64,000 bases of DNA, from the NCBI GenBank assembly GCA_965233665.1, contig CBDDTG010000010.1, positions 1-64,000 on the forward strand, read 5' to 3'. Below, one piece after another: positions 1-8,785 of the stretch. This DNA comes from Bacterioplanes sp965233665 (GTDB taxonomy: Bacteria > Pseudomonadota > Gammaproteobacteria > Pseudomonadales > Oceanobacteraceae). A program made the position numbers and the translations under genes. Positions within the stretch are counted from its first letter, which is position 1. Each line of letters begins with the position of its first letter. Below the pieces are notes generated by a model. The model had not been told where the DNA came from and made no database searches. It saw only the letters and a list, made by a program, of their open reading frames with translations.

Positions 1-78
1 GCGGCTACGCGTGGAGCGCGCGGTCAGCGGCAGCTGGTTTTTGGCCAACAAGGCAATAAACACAATCAGAAATTTCAC
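1..78 (-). CDS. ampE: Probable AmpE, N-terminal 26 codons only (runs off the window)
   Basis: A GTG-started frame runs off the left edge and encodes a hydrophobic N-terminus (VKFLIVFIALLAKN...), as expected for the first membrane segment of AmpE, an inner-membrane protein usually encoded directly after ampD. GTG overlaps the ampD stop (GTGA), so the two are translationally coupled, and a GGGAGG ribosome site lies just upstream. Only 26 residues are visible, so the assignment rests mainly on position. Confidence 0.55.
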   Translation of the reverse strand, partial: MKFLIVFIALLAKNQLPLTARSTRSR

Positions 79-671
79 GACACCTCCCAGGTTGTGGCGG
101 GCAATTCAGCTATTCCCAACGCTTGCGCCAATCGCATCCAGTCGAACGCCGGACCAGGGTCCGTTTTGCGCCCTGGCGCAATGTGCTCATGGCCGACGAT
201 GCGATGACCAATGGGGTAATGCTGTTGCAGCACTGGCACCAGTGCTGCCAGCTGCTGATATTGTTGTTCGCTGTAGGGCACATCATCACAGCCCTCTAAC
301 TCGATGCCAATGGCAAAGTCGTTGCACTCCACCCGACCGGCAAACTCAGAGCGGCCGGCATGCCAAGCGCGTTGATCAAATGCGACAAACTGGATGACCT
401 GACCGCTGCGCTCAATCAACACATGGGCCGACACCTTGAGGTCAGCAATCTCGGCAAAGTAAGGGTGAGCTTCAGCATCGAGCTGATTTTGAAAAAACTG
501 CTGCACATAACCGCCCCCAAACTGACCCGGCGGCAAGCTGATGTTGTGCAGCACCAAGGCTGACACATCGCTGCCAGGCGGGCGCGGGCCAAAGTTGGGC
601 GATGGGCACCAATGCGCTTGCTCCAGCACATGCTGGCGAATCGTCCAGCGGTTTTGTTTGTTATTCACCAC
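75..671 (-). CDS. ampD: 1,6-anhydro-N-acetylmuramyl-L-alanine amidase AmpD
   Basis: AmpD is the cytoplasmic zinc amidase that removes the peptide from anhydro-muropeptides during cell-wall recycling; its loss induces AmpC-type beta-lactamases in many bacteria. The 198-residue product has the N-acetylmuramoyl-L-alanine amidase fold with the expected ligands: the histidine in VLHNISLP, the histidine in VGHEHIAPGRKTDPGPAFDW and the aspartate in KTDPG, plus the SAHVLIERSG and WHAG blocks. There is no signal peptide, which separates it from periplasmic AmiD-type enzymes. The stop overlaps the start of the probable ampE. The symporter gene is divergent across a 234-bp gap. Confidence 0.95.
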   Translation of the reverse strand: MVNNKQNRWTIRQHVLEQAHWCPSPNFGPRPPGSDVSALVLHNISLPPGQFGGGYVQQFFQNQLDAEAHPYFAEIADLKVSAHVLIERSGQVIQFVAFDQRAWHAGRSEFAGRVECNDFAIGIELEGCDDVPYSEQQYQQLAALVPVLQQHYPIGHRIVGHEHIAPGRKTDPGPAFDWMRLAQALGIAELPATTWEVS

Positions 672-746
672 TCATTCCTAAACTACGCCTACAAAACGCC
701 CACCGAATGCTTACCCAATGCCTACCCCGTACGCAATGACCGCAGT

Positions 747-775
747 TTGGCATAAAACGCCATGATGGATATAGT
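747..775 (+). promoter_or_regulatory. Candidate sigma-70 promoter for the AGCS symporter
   Basis: TTGGCA (747-752) and TATAGT (770-775) are separated by exactly 17 bp in the ampD/symporter divergent gap. This would give a leader of about 125 nt before the ATG at 906. The leader contains a short GCAGCCG/CGGCTGC inverted repeat. I could not identify a riboswitch there. Confidence 0.4.
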
Positions 776-905
776 CGCAGCCGGGCACAGCCGCGTTACC
801 GGCGGCTGCATGGTCAAATTGCCCCAACAACAATAGGTCGCACCGCACAACTGGGTCTCGCCGATCACTGTTGCGTAGGTTAAGCCGACCACAAGGAGAA
901 AATAG

Positions 906-2288
906 ATGACCCCAGAACAAGAATTTTCGATCGTGACATTGATCAAAACGGTCAATGGCTGGGCCTGGGGCCCACCCATGCTGCTGTTGATTGCTCTTAC
1001 CGGTTTGTTTTTAACCATTGGCCTGAAAGCCTTTCCTATTCGTAACTTAGGCCGTGGCTTTCGCAACTTATGGCAAGGCCGCAGCGGCGATGGCAAGGGC
1101 GACATCTCTGGTTTTAACGCCCTGATGACCTCGCTTTCCGCCACCATTGGTACCGGCAACATCGCCGGCGTGGCCACCGCCATTGCAGCAGGCGGCCCAG
1201 GGGCGTTGTTCTGGATGTGGCTGATTGCCTTAGTGGGCATGGCGACCAAGTTTGCCGAAGCCGTGCTGGCGGTGCAGTTTCGCGAAAAAAATGAAGAAGG
1301 CAACTACGTCGGCGGCCCCATGTATTACATTCGCAATGGCTTGGGCGCTAAGTTCAAGTGGCTGGCAGCCGCCTTTGCGTTTTTCGGCATGATCGCCGGC
1401 TTCGGCATCGGTAATGGCGTGCAATCCAACTCGGTGGCCGATGCCATGCACTCTGGCTTTGGCGTGCCAGAATGGGCCTCGGGTGCGGTGTTGATGGTGC
1501 TGGTGGCGCTGGTGTTGCTCGGTGGCATTCGCCGCATCGCAGAAGTGGCGGGCAAGCTGGTGCCCTTTATGGCCATCGCCTACGTGCTGGCTGGCATCGT
1601 ACTACTGGTGATCTACGCCGATCGCATTCCCGATGCCATCAGCTTGATTGTGACCCACGCCTTTACACCAACGTCTGCCGTGGGCGGCTTTGCTGGCGCT
1701 ACCGTGTGGGCAGCGATTCGCTTTGGTGTGGCACGCGGGGTGTTTTCTAATGAAGCGGGTCTGGGCAGTGCGCCCATTGCCCATGCCGCGGCACAAACCA
1801 ACAGCCCGGTGCAGCAAGGTAGCATCGCCATGCTGGGGACTTTCATCGACACCTTGATCATCTGTACCATCACTGGCTTGGTGATTGTCGCCTCCGGCGC
1901 CTGGCAGTCGGGTGATTCAGGTGCCAACCTGACCGCTGCTGCGTTTAACGCTGGCTTACCGGACATCGGCCAATACATAGTGACCGTCGGTTTAGCCGTG
2001 TTTGCGTTCACCACCATCATCGGTTGGTCGTTTTATGGGGAAAAGTGCACCGAATACCTGTTTGGCAGCAAATCAGTGCCGGTATACCGGGTGATTTGGA
2101 TCATCGCCATTCCCATTGGCGCCACCCGCGAGCTCGACTTAGCCTGGCTGGTAGCTGACACTCTCAACGCCATGATGGCGCTGCCTAACCTGATTGCACT
2201 GCTGCTGCTGTCGCCGGTGGTGTTCCGCCTGACGCGTGAGTTTTTGGCAGAACCCAAGCCTGATGGCAGTAAAGAGCAACAGTCGTAA
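906..2288 (+). CDS. Alanine/glycine:cation (Na+) symporter, AGCS family
   Basis: This is a polytopic inner-membrane transporter of 460 residues, the usual AGCS length, that couples alanine or glycine uptake to Na+ or H+. The family signature is clear: ATIGTGNIAGVATAIAAGGP near residues 80-100, followed by MWLIALVGMATKFAEAVLAV, and GVFSNEAGLGSAPIAHAAA near residue 280. About ten hydrophobic segments are visible. AAGGAGA precedes the ATG. It is monocistronic: an intrinsic terminator follows at 2326-2354. Substrate preference (Ala versus Gly) cannot be read from the sequence. Confidence 0.9.
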   Translation: MTPEQEFSIVTLIKTVNGWAWGPPMLLLIALTGLFLTIGLKAFPIRNLGRGFRNLWQGRSGDGKGDISGFNALMTSLSATIGTGNIAGVATAIAAGGPGALFWMWLIALVGMATKFAEAVLAVQFREKNEEGNYVGGPMYYIRNGLGAKFKWLAAAFAFFGMIAGFGIGNGVQSNSVADAMHSGFGVPEWASGAVLMVLVALVLLGGIRRIAEVAGKLVPFMAIAYVLAGIVLLVIYADRIPDAISLIVTHAFTPTSAVGGFAGATVWAAIRFGVARGVFSNEAGLGSAPIAHAAAQTNSPVQQGSIAMLGTFIDTLIICTITGLVIVASGAWQSGDSGANLTAAAFNAGLPDIGQYIVTVGLAVFAFTTIIGWSFYGEKCTEYLFGSKSVPVYRVIWIIAIPIGATRELDLAWLVADTLNAMMALPNLIALLLLSPVVFRLTREFLAEPKPDGSKEQQS

Positions 2289-2325
2289 TCTTTGATCTTG
2301 ATCGCCCACTTTCTCAGGGCAACTG

Positions 2326-2354
2326 AGGCGGCTAAAATGCCGCCTTATTTTTTT
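2326..2354 (+). terminator. Intrinsic terminator after the AGCS symporter
   Basis: AGGCGG (2326-2331), an 8-nt loop, CCGCCT (2340-2345), then TTATTTTTTT. The stem lies inside a longer in-frame upstream extension of nadC, which argues that nadC starts at 2367 and not at 2292. Confidence 0.75.
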
Positions 2355-2366
2355 GCGGACAACACC

Positions 2367-3242
2367 ATGCAACTGAGCCAACACCTCGACACCGTGCACA
2401 CCAACGTGTGCAGTGCCCTCGCTGAAGACGTCGCCGGTGGCGACATCACTGCCCAGCTCATTCCTGCTAATCAGCAGGCTAAAGCCCGGGTGATTAGCCG
2501 TGATCGCGCCATCATTGCTGGCCGTGCTTGGGTGGATGAAGTCTTTCGCCAGCTCGACCCCAGCGTGCAGGTGACCTGGCGCGTACGCGAAGGCGAGTGG
2601 GTGCGGCCCAATCAAGTTTTGTTTGAACTGAGCGGCGCTGCGCGCTCTTTGCTAACGGGCGAGCGCTGCGCGCTGAACTTTTTGCAAACGCTGTCTGGCA
2701 CCGCCACACGCTGCCGACGCTACGCCGACAGTGTGCAAGGCACCGGCGTAAAGCTACTGGATACGCGCAAAACCCTGCCGGGCCTTCGCATCGCACAAAA
2801 GTACGCCGTGCAAGTAGCTGGCTGCTACAACCATCGCATTGGCTTGTTTGATGCGTTTTTGATCAAAGAAAACCACATTGCTGCCTGTGGCGGCATTCGC
2901 CAAGCCATTGAGAGCGCACGACAAATTGCCCCCGGCAAACCGGTCGAAGTGGAAGTCGAAACCTTCGAGCAGCTAGAGCAAGCCTGCAAAGCTGGCGCCG
3001 ACATCATCATGCTGGACAACTTCAGCCCCGCAGACATGAGCCAAGCCGTAAAGCAAGTTCACGCCACCAATGGCAAGCGACCTATGCTGGAAGCCTCTGG
3101 CGGCATCACCGACGCCACCCTGCGCGACTACGCCTTAACAGGAGTGGATTACATCTCTATTGGTGCACTGACCAAAGACTGCCAAGCGGTGGACTTGTCG
3201 ATGCGCTTAACTAAAACTTGGGACGAGTTTCATAGCGAATGA
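2367..3242 (+). CDS. nadC: Nicotinate-nucleotide diphosphorylase (carboxylating)
   Basis: NadC (quinolinate phosphoribosyltransferase) converts quinolinate and PRPP to nicotinate mononucleotide in de novo NAD synthesis. From the ATG at 2367 the product is 291 residues, close to the family norm. Visible motifs are EDVAGGDITAQLIP, LTGERCALNFLQTLSGTAT, LLDTRKTLPGLR, IKENHI, VEVEVETFEQ, IMLDNF and EASGGI with the C-terminal YISIGALT phosphate-binding stretch. The frame stays open back to 2292, but that extension contains the upstream gene's terminator. The ribosome site is weak. NadE, the last enzyme of the same pathway, is also in this window but is unlinked. Confidence 0.93.
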   Translation: MQLSQHLDTVHTNVCSALAEDVAGGDITAQLIPANQQAKARVISRDRAIIAGRAWVDEVFRQLDPSVQVTWRVREGEWVRPNQVLFELSGAARSLLTGERCALNFLQTLSGTATRCRRYADSVQGTGVKLLDTRKTLPGLRIAQKYAVQVAGCYNHRIGLFDAFLIKENHIAACGGIRQAIESARQIAPGKPVEVEVETFEQLEQACKAGADIIMLDNFSPADMSQAVKQVHATNGKRPMLEASGGITDATLRDYALTGVDYISIGALTKDCQAVDLSMRLTKTWDEFHSE

Positions 3243-3300
3243 TGCTTTACTCATGACATGATCACAACTAGGCGAAATATATGATGCACTGGGAGCATAT

Positions 3301-6138
3301 ATGCAAATAAAGCTAGCGTATGCACTAACGCTAATAACAGGCTTTACGGGGTTAGTGTACCAAGTCACTTGGCAGAAGTATCTGGCTTTCTATCTTGGCA
3401 GCCATGCACTTGCTACCAGTATTGTACTGGCAGTTTTCTTTCTATTTCTATCAATTGGCTATGCAACGATTGGACAAAATGCCCATAGAATACCGATAAA
3501 GAACAAGTTATTTCTTTACGGTGTCGTAGAAGCTCTGATTGGATTCTATGTTCTACTTTCACCAAACCTGTTTCACATCCTAACAGACTCTGTACCGGTA
3601 TTTTCTGGCTCTGTAGAAAAAGACATCCTCTATGGCTTTCTGTTTTCGTCGCTTTTTATTGGCTTTCCTACACTGTTAATGGGAGCCACTATTCCTGTTC
3701 TAACGTTAGCAATGAGCCAAAGCTTTGAAAAGAGCCATCATGCTCACGCCACGGTCTATGGATTGAACACCCTAGGTGCTGTATTTGGTGCAGTGCTCGC
3801 TGGATTCGTATTTATAGAAGCCTGGGGGCTTCCAAAAACCCTACTACTAACTAGCCTTGTAAATATATCGGTGGGTCTAATAACATGGTTAGCGGCTAAA
3901 AGCTCTCCAAATTCATTCTCTGGCATCAATACTGTCGATAATGAGCAAGAAACGCAAGACGGCCGCAAAGCATGGACAGCCCTTTTGCTCGGCATATCTT
4001 TCCTTTCCGGATTTTATGTTTTCTCGCTACAAAACCTGATCATCCGGGTAACTGCATTCTCCATTGGCTCCAACAACTATACGTACTCGATCATTGTTTC
4101 AGCCTTCATTCTTGGCATCGCTGCAGGCAGTTTATTAATCCGAAACAGAAACCCAGAAAAAAACTTGTTTCTGATATGGGTTCAAGGCGCATTAGCTCTA
4201 TCACTTGTAGCCTTATATGTCTCGATCCCAATGTGGCCTGAGCTATTTGGTAGAATAAAAGCACTATTTCTCCCCTCACTCATCAATGTAAATGCATATT
4301 GGACAGTAACTACTGGATTTTTCTTAATTATTTTATTTATTCCTACCGCACTAATGGGAATGAATCTGCCACTGCTGTTCAACTACATAAAGAGCCGACA
4401 ATACGCTCCCTCTAAAACCGTGGGGCGACTTTACAGCCTCAATACTTTAGGCAGTGTTATCGGCTCTGTCTTAGGTGGGTATTACATGCTCAACCATTTT
4501 GACTGGGACGCTGCCTTTAAAATAAACATCGTCTTAATTGCGCTAACGATACCACTTATTGCATTTCTCTCCGCCACATCAAAATCCATTAAAGCTTCAG
4601 CACTTACATGCACTGTTGTTGCCGTGATAACAATAGCAATGCTACCGCATTGGAGCATAGACAACTTCATACCTCGACCATCAAACTCGCTACCCCAAAA
4701 CAGCACCGAGTCTTATGGCGATTTTATAACCCAGCGACAAAGCAGCATCTCTGTACAGCACTCCTTCTACGGACCCTCTACCCATGCGGCTGTTGCACAC
4801 ACAAGCGACAAGATTCCTAGCCTCTATATCAATGCAAACCCCAATACTGGCAAGGGAGACTATGGAGTAAGAGCCCTAAATGCAATTTATCCTCTTAGCC
4901 TGGTAAAAGATCCAGAGTCTGCCTTTATCGTTGGTTTAGGAGGTGGCTTATCTGCCTCCCTGCTGGCAGAAGTTGAATCAATCCAGAGCGTGACTGTCTC
5001 AGAAATATCCAAAAGTGTCGTCGCAGCACTGCCGCACTTCGACAGTGAAAATAACAACTTCACTCAAGAAAGCATTTATTCGAAGGTCGATATTCAAGCG
5101 ATTGACGCCATCAAGCTACTTAGCAGCCAAGAAGAAAAGTACGACATTATCGTATCCGAGCCTAACCACCCTTGGGTGTCCGGCGTAGAAAATCTATTTT
5201 CTACGGAGTTCTTAACCACAGTAAAAAATAAACTGACCAGCAAGGGGGTTTATTGTCAGTGGTTCCCTCTCTTTGGCACAGATCACGAAACCACCCTATT
5301 GATGCTCAATACGATGCGGGACGTCTTCTCCCACGTCTATGTTTTCAGCAGTACTCCATCGACGCTTTCTATCGTCGCTAGCAACTCCCCCATAGAAGTC
5401 GATCACCCACAACTCGTATCAATTAATGAGCAATTTAGAGACCGTATCGCCGAGCGCCTCCCCTACTTTAAGGATCCATATTTCATACTGGGCACACAAA
5501 TGCTCAACTCTGGCGGATTGAGTGCAATCACTAGCGGTTTTGTCGGCACTCAAAGCCTCGAATACCCTAAAATATCCTATCGCGCGTTTCGTTCTCGCTT
5601 TGCAGGTATCAACACATCCATGAGCGACAACATACTGCCGCTAACCCATGGTCATGCGCAGCCCCCGGTTTTCTTGTACCACCAGTTAAAAGATGCAGCG
5701 CAATTACCTGAGACTTTCTTCCTGGAAATGGCCAAGACGTTGCGACTACACCCAGATGGCGAAGCCTACCTGCCTCGCTTCTGGGTCGAGCATCAACAGC
5801 ACTCGACCGTGCCTTGGCCAGAACAAATCCTATCTAGCGACAAACAGCAAATGTACAGCTATCTGAGCAATGCAAGTCAGCAGCCCAGCAATGCCACCTA
5901 CAAACAACTGTATATCGCCTATCGAGAACTGTTGATCGCCCAAGTACACACAGATGCGAGCAAACTGCTCGACAAGGTCCCCCCTCGATGCAATGGAGAC
6001 CCAGAATGCTTATTTGTGAAACGTGGGATGGCAGAAGCATTGCTGCCGTCGCAAAGACAGGCCATCAGCAACCTCAAGCTGTCTAACGCTGAGACAATAG
6101 AACAACTGTACCAACACGCAACTCAACAGATTTTATAA
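3301..6138 (+). CDS. Large membrane protein with fused spermidine-synthase-like domain
   Basis: This 945-residue protein has two parts and a tail. Residues 1-470 are about twelve hydrophobic segments with a repeated theme (TGLVYQVTWQKYLAFYLGS; LMGATIPVL; NTLGAVFGAVLAGF and later NTLGSVIGSVLGGYY). Residues about 480-720 resemble a Rossmann spermidine-synthase domain, with VGLGGGLS at 544-551 and SEPNHPWVSGVENLF from 619. The last 200 residues are soluble and helical. It belongs to the fused MFS/spermidine-synthase-like family. The usual catalytic aspartate motif of aminopropyltransferases is replaced by SEPNHPW, so polyamine synthesis is doubtful and a different group-transfer role is possible. 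GGGAG precedes the ATG. Base composition is more A+T-rich than nadC. It sits directly upstream of pilA, which is suggestive but not proof of a pilus link. Confidence 0.75.
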   Translation: MQIKLAYALTLITGFTGLVYQVTWQKYLAFYLGSHALATSIVLAVFFLFLSIGYATIGQNAHRIPIKNKLFLYGVVEALIGFYVLLSPNLFHILTDSVPVFSGSVEKDILYGFLFSSLFIGFPTLLMGATIPVLTLAMSQSFEKSHHAHATVYGLNTLGAVFGAVLAGFVFIEAWGLPKTLLLTSLVNISVGLITWLAAKSSPNSFSGINTVDNEQETQDGRKAWTALLLGISFLSGFYVFSLQNLIIRVTAFSIGSNNYTYSIIVSAFILGIAAGSLLIRNRNPEKNLFLIWVQGALALSLVALYVSIPMWPELFGRIKALFLPSLINVNAYWTVTTGFFLIILFIPTALMGMNLPLLFNYIKSRQYAPSKTVGRLYSLNTLGSVIGSVLGGYYMLNHFDWDAAFKINIVLIALTIPLIAFLSATSKSIKASALTCTVVAVITIAMLPHWSIDNFIPRPSNSLPQNSTESYGDFITQRQSSISVQHSFYGPSTHAAVAHTSDKIPSLYINANPNTGKGDYGVRALNAIYPLSLVKDPESAFIVGLGGGLSASLLAEVESIQSVTVSEISKSVVAALPHFDSENNNFTQESIYSKVDIQAIDAIKLLSSQEEKYDIIVSEPNHPWVSGVENLFSTEFLTTVKNKLTSKGVYCQWFPLFGTDHETTLLMLNTMRDVFSHVYVFSSTPSTLSIVASNSPIEVDHPQLVSINEQFRDRIAERLPYFKDPYFILGTQMLNSGGLSAITSGFVGTQSLEYPKISYRAFRSRFAGINTSMSDNILPLTHGHAQPPVFLYHQLKDAAQLPETFFLEMAKTLRLHPDGEAYLPRFWVEHQQHSTVPWPEQILSSDKQQMYSYLSNASQQPSNATYKQLYIAYRELLIAQVHTDASKLLDKVPPRCNGDPECLFVKRGMAEALLPSQRQAISNLKLSNAETIEQLYQHATQQIL

Positions 6139-6157
6139 GTCGTACTTATGTCTGTCA

Positions 6158-6182
6158 GAAGGTGACGCTTTGCGTCACCTTC
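6158..6182 (+). terminator. Strong hairpin after the fused membrane protein
   Basis: GAAGGTGACGC (6158-6168), TTT loop, GCGTCACCTTC (6172-6182): a perfect 11-bp stem 19 nt after the stop codon. It has no clear T tract, so termination is likely but not certain. It separates the upstream gene from the pilA promoter. Confidence 0.6.
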
Positions 6183-6294
6183 ATTCAAATCAACCTCTCT
6201 GCTCTGCAGCTCAAAGCCTCACTAAAACGTGAGCCATCTCACACAACACGACGGTTGCAAGGCAATTCTGTGGCAAACGCCGCACAATTGATCT

Positions 6295-6311
6295 TTGGCA
6301 TGGTACCTGCA
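6295..6311 (+). promoter_or_regulatory. Sigma-54 (RpoN) promoter of pilA
   Basis: TTGGCATGGTACCTGCA matches the -24/-12 consensus YTGGCACGRNNNTTGCW at all but two positions. The GG (6297-6298) and GC (6309-6310) are the required 10 bp apart. The predicted start near 6322 leaves about 77 nt before the pilA ATG. pilA is classically transcribed by RpoN with the activator PilR, and both pilS and pilR are present at 37-40 kb. Confidence 0.8.
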
Positions 6312-6398
6312 GGAGTATGTGTGGCACTATAGCTAATGTATCCGGCACCCATTGCCGGTCTAACAACTTTGAATTTCTGAATGAAATAGGAGCATCCT

Positions 6399-6905
6399 AT
6401 GATGAACGTGAAAAAGTCGGCCGGCTTTACCTTGATTGAATTGATGATTGTGGTAGCAATCATCGGTATTCTGGCGTCAGTCGCCCTGCCTGCATACAAA
6501 AACTACACCGCTCGTGGCAAAATGTCTGAAGTGATTCTGGCTTCTGCACCGTGCCGTGGCGCCATCAGCGAAATCGCAGACACAGGCTTGCGCGCAGCAC
6601 CAACTGCTAACGCATTTGGTTGTGGCGAAGACCCCGCCGGTCCGATCTCGCAATATGTTCAATCGATCACCACTGATGCAAATGGTGTAATCACCATCAC
6701 TGCTCGCAACATCAATGACAGCGTTGTTGCAGGTATGGACACCGTTACCTTTACCCCGCACACAGCTGCAGACGTTGTTGTCGGCATGACCGAGGCCGCA
6801 GGCGGTGCAATGGGCACCTTCGTTTCTGGCACCAATATGGCCATTCGCGCTTGGGTCTGTGCTGGCACCATTCCATCCGAGCTGATGCCTGCTTCTTGTA
6901 AGTAA
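6399..6905 (+). CDS. pilA: Type IV major pilin PilA (prepilin)
   Basis: The 168-residue prepilin has a short basic leader, MMNVKKSAG, cleaved before FTLIELMIVVAIIGILASVA. Glu+5 and the hydrophobic N-terminal helix are present. Two cysteines near the C-terminus (WVCAG...PASCK) would form the disulfide-bonded D-region loop, and two more occur in APCRG and GCGED. AGGAG lies 7 nt upstream of tandem ATGs at 6399 and 6402, so either could be used. The gene sits between a sigma-54 promoter and an intrinsic terminator, so pilA is largely transcribed alone, ahead of pilBCD. PilD (10012) would cleave and N-methylate it. Confidence 0.93.
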   Translation: MMNVKKSAGFTLIELMIVVAIIGILASVALPAYKNYTARGKMSEVILASAPCRGAISEIADTGLRAAPTANAFGCGEDPAGPISQYVQSITTDANGVITITARNINDSVVAGMDTVTFTPHTAADVVVGMTEAAGGAMGTFVSGTNMAIRAWVCAGTIPSELMPASCK

Positions 6906-6943
6906 TAGCCAGCTGTTAGCCCGATAGGGCTGACCTTAAAAAG

Positions 6944-6973
6944 ACGCCCGCGATTTATGCGGGCGTTTTTTTT
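6944..6973 (+). terminator. Intrinsic terminator after pilA
   Basis: ACGCCCGC (6944-6951), a 7-nt loop, GCGGGCGT (6959-6966), then a run of T residues to 6973. This is a textbook rho-independent terminator separating pilA from pilB. Confidence 0.9.
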
Positions 6974-7024
6974 GCCCGTAGGTTGTGCCAAACTTCGTAA
7001 TCATGGATATGGTGAGGATTTCAG

Positions 7025-8708
7025 ATGATCAGTGGATTAGCCAAGCGCTTAATTGACCAGGGCCTGTTAACAGCGAAGGATGCCGAAGCAGCAGAGCAGC
7101 TGGCTCAAAGCGAGGGTATATCCATCGTCGCAGCCGCTGTCAAATCAGGCAGCGCTAAAGCTAAAGATATCGCGCTGCAAGCCTCAACCGACTTTGGCCT
7201 CCCCCTTCTAGACCTACAAGCCATCGACGTTGAGTTAGTGCCCTTAGAGGCTGTCAGCTCCTCTCTCATCCAAAAGCACCGGGTATTGCCGCTATTTCAA
7301 CGCGGCAATCGACTGTTTATTGCACAAAGCGACCCCTCACTTGTGCAAGCACTGGATGAAATCAAATTCAATACGGGAATGAGTGTCGAACCGGTTCTCG
7401 TTGAGGAAGATAAGCTATCCATTGCCGTAGACAAGTTCTTATCGGCCAACGATTCAGGCTTTGGCGACTTGTCAGACGACTTGGATGATATTGACTTAGA
7501 TAACTCCGAGCAAAAAGAGCAGGCACAGGATGACAGCGAGACCGAAGACGCACCCATCGTTAAATTTATAAATAAGATGCTGTTGGATGCCGTCAAACTC
7601 GGCGCATCTGACTTGCACTTCGAGCCCTATGAAAAGCGTTATCGAGTGCGATACCGAACCGACGGGGTGCTACACGAAGTCGCCAGCCCTCCGGTTAACC
7701 TGGCAGGCAAGATAGCTGCACGACTAAAAGTAATGTCCCAGATGGATATTTCTGAGCGCCGCATCCCGCAAGATGGGCGCATTAAGATGAAAATATCAAA
7801 AAAACCGCGCCATCGATTTCCGGGTCAATACGCTACCTACCCTATTTGGTGAAAAAATTGTACTGCGGATTCTCGACCCGTCTTCTGCTCAGTTAGGCAT
7901 TGATATGCTGGGCTATGAGCCAGACCAGAAAAAGCTGTACATGGATGCGTTGCAAAAACCTCAGGGCATGATCCTAGTGACCGGCCCTACAGGCTCAGGT
8001 AAAACCGTATCTTTGTATACCGGCCTTAACATCCTGAACGTGGAAGGGACCAATATTTCCACAGCTGAAGACCCGGTAGAGATCAACCTCGAGGGTATCA
8101 ATCAGGTCAACGTAAATGCCAAGGTCGGTCTCGACTTTGCTGCAGCCCTGCGCTCCTTCTTACGTCAAGACCCAGATATCGTCATGGTGGGCGAGATTCG
8201 AGACCTAGAGACTGCCTCGATTGCTATCAAAGCCGCACAAACCGGCCACTTAGTACTCTCGACCCTGCACACCAACAGCGCTGCAGAAACCCTGACCCGT
8301 CTCGCAAATATGGGTGTCCCAGCATTTAACATTGCTACGTCTGTTACATTGATTATTGCTCAGCGCCTGGCTAGGCGCTTATGCAAGAGCTGCAAACAGC
8401 CTGCAGAAATCCCTAAAGAAGCCTTGTACGAAGCCGGCTTCACAGATGAACTTCTAGCGGAGGCAGAAATCTATCAACCCATGGGCTGCGCTGATTGTAG
8501 CGACGGCTATAAAGGACGGGTGGGCGTGTATGAAGTAGTTAGAATCACTGACGCGATATCGCGGATTATCATGGAAAATGGAAATGCCATTCAAATATCT
8601 GATGCCGCGCGTAAAGAAGGCTTCAATGATTTGCGCACTTCTGCACTGCAAAAAGTTGCCCAAGGTGTAACTAGCTTAGAGGAGGCGAACCGCGTCACAA
8701 CAGACTAA
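7025..8708 (+). CDS. pilB: Type IV pilus extension ATPase PilB (reading frame broken at 7798-7804)
   Basis: PilB is the hexameric cytoplasmic ATPase that powers pilus extension. The first frame (7025-7852) carries the MshEN-type N-terminal domain and the start of the ATPase core. The second frame (7905-8708) carries Walker A GPTGSGKT, the Walker B/Asp-box region MVGEIRDLETA, the His box LSTLHTNSA and the four-cysteine motif (CKSC...GCADC). The frame changes in a run of seven A residues at 7798-7804. Reading six A gives SKNRAIDFRVNTLPTLFGEK, exactly the family sequence, and a 560-residue protein. So the break is one extra A, most likely a sequence error but possibly a real mutation. pilC follows 77 bp later. 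Confidence 0.9.
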
Positions 8709-8785
8709 GCTAAAGGTTGGTTAGTCGGCTACATTCTGCTAAATAGTACCCCTTAAAGATCTGCAACGTAGGAATAGTTCTCATC

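Noticed and set aside
722..1303. Minus-strand open frame of 193 codons over the symporter
   Set aside because: It lies antisense to a clear AGCS gene, has no recognisable domain and no ribosome site.
2292..2366. In-frame N-terminal extension of nadC
   Set aside because: It contains the symporter's terminator stem and T run and is not family-like, so the start was set at 2367.
3301..6138. Calling the fused membrane protein a spermidine synthase
   Set aside because: The substrate-binding aspartate motif of true aminopropyltransferases is not present, so the enzymatic name is not supported.
7798..7804. A7 in pilB as a programmed -1 ribosomal frameshift site
   Set aside because: The sequence A AAA AAA looks like a slippery heptamer, but joining the two pilB frames needs +1, not -1. 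Similar +1 breaks occur in other genes, so an extra base is simpler.
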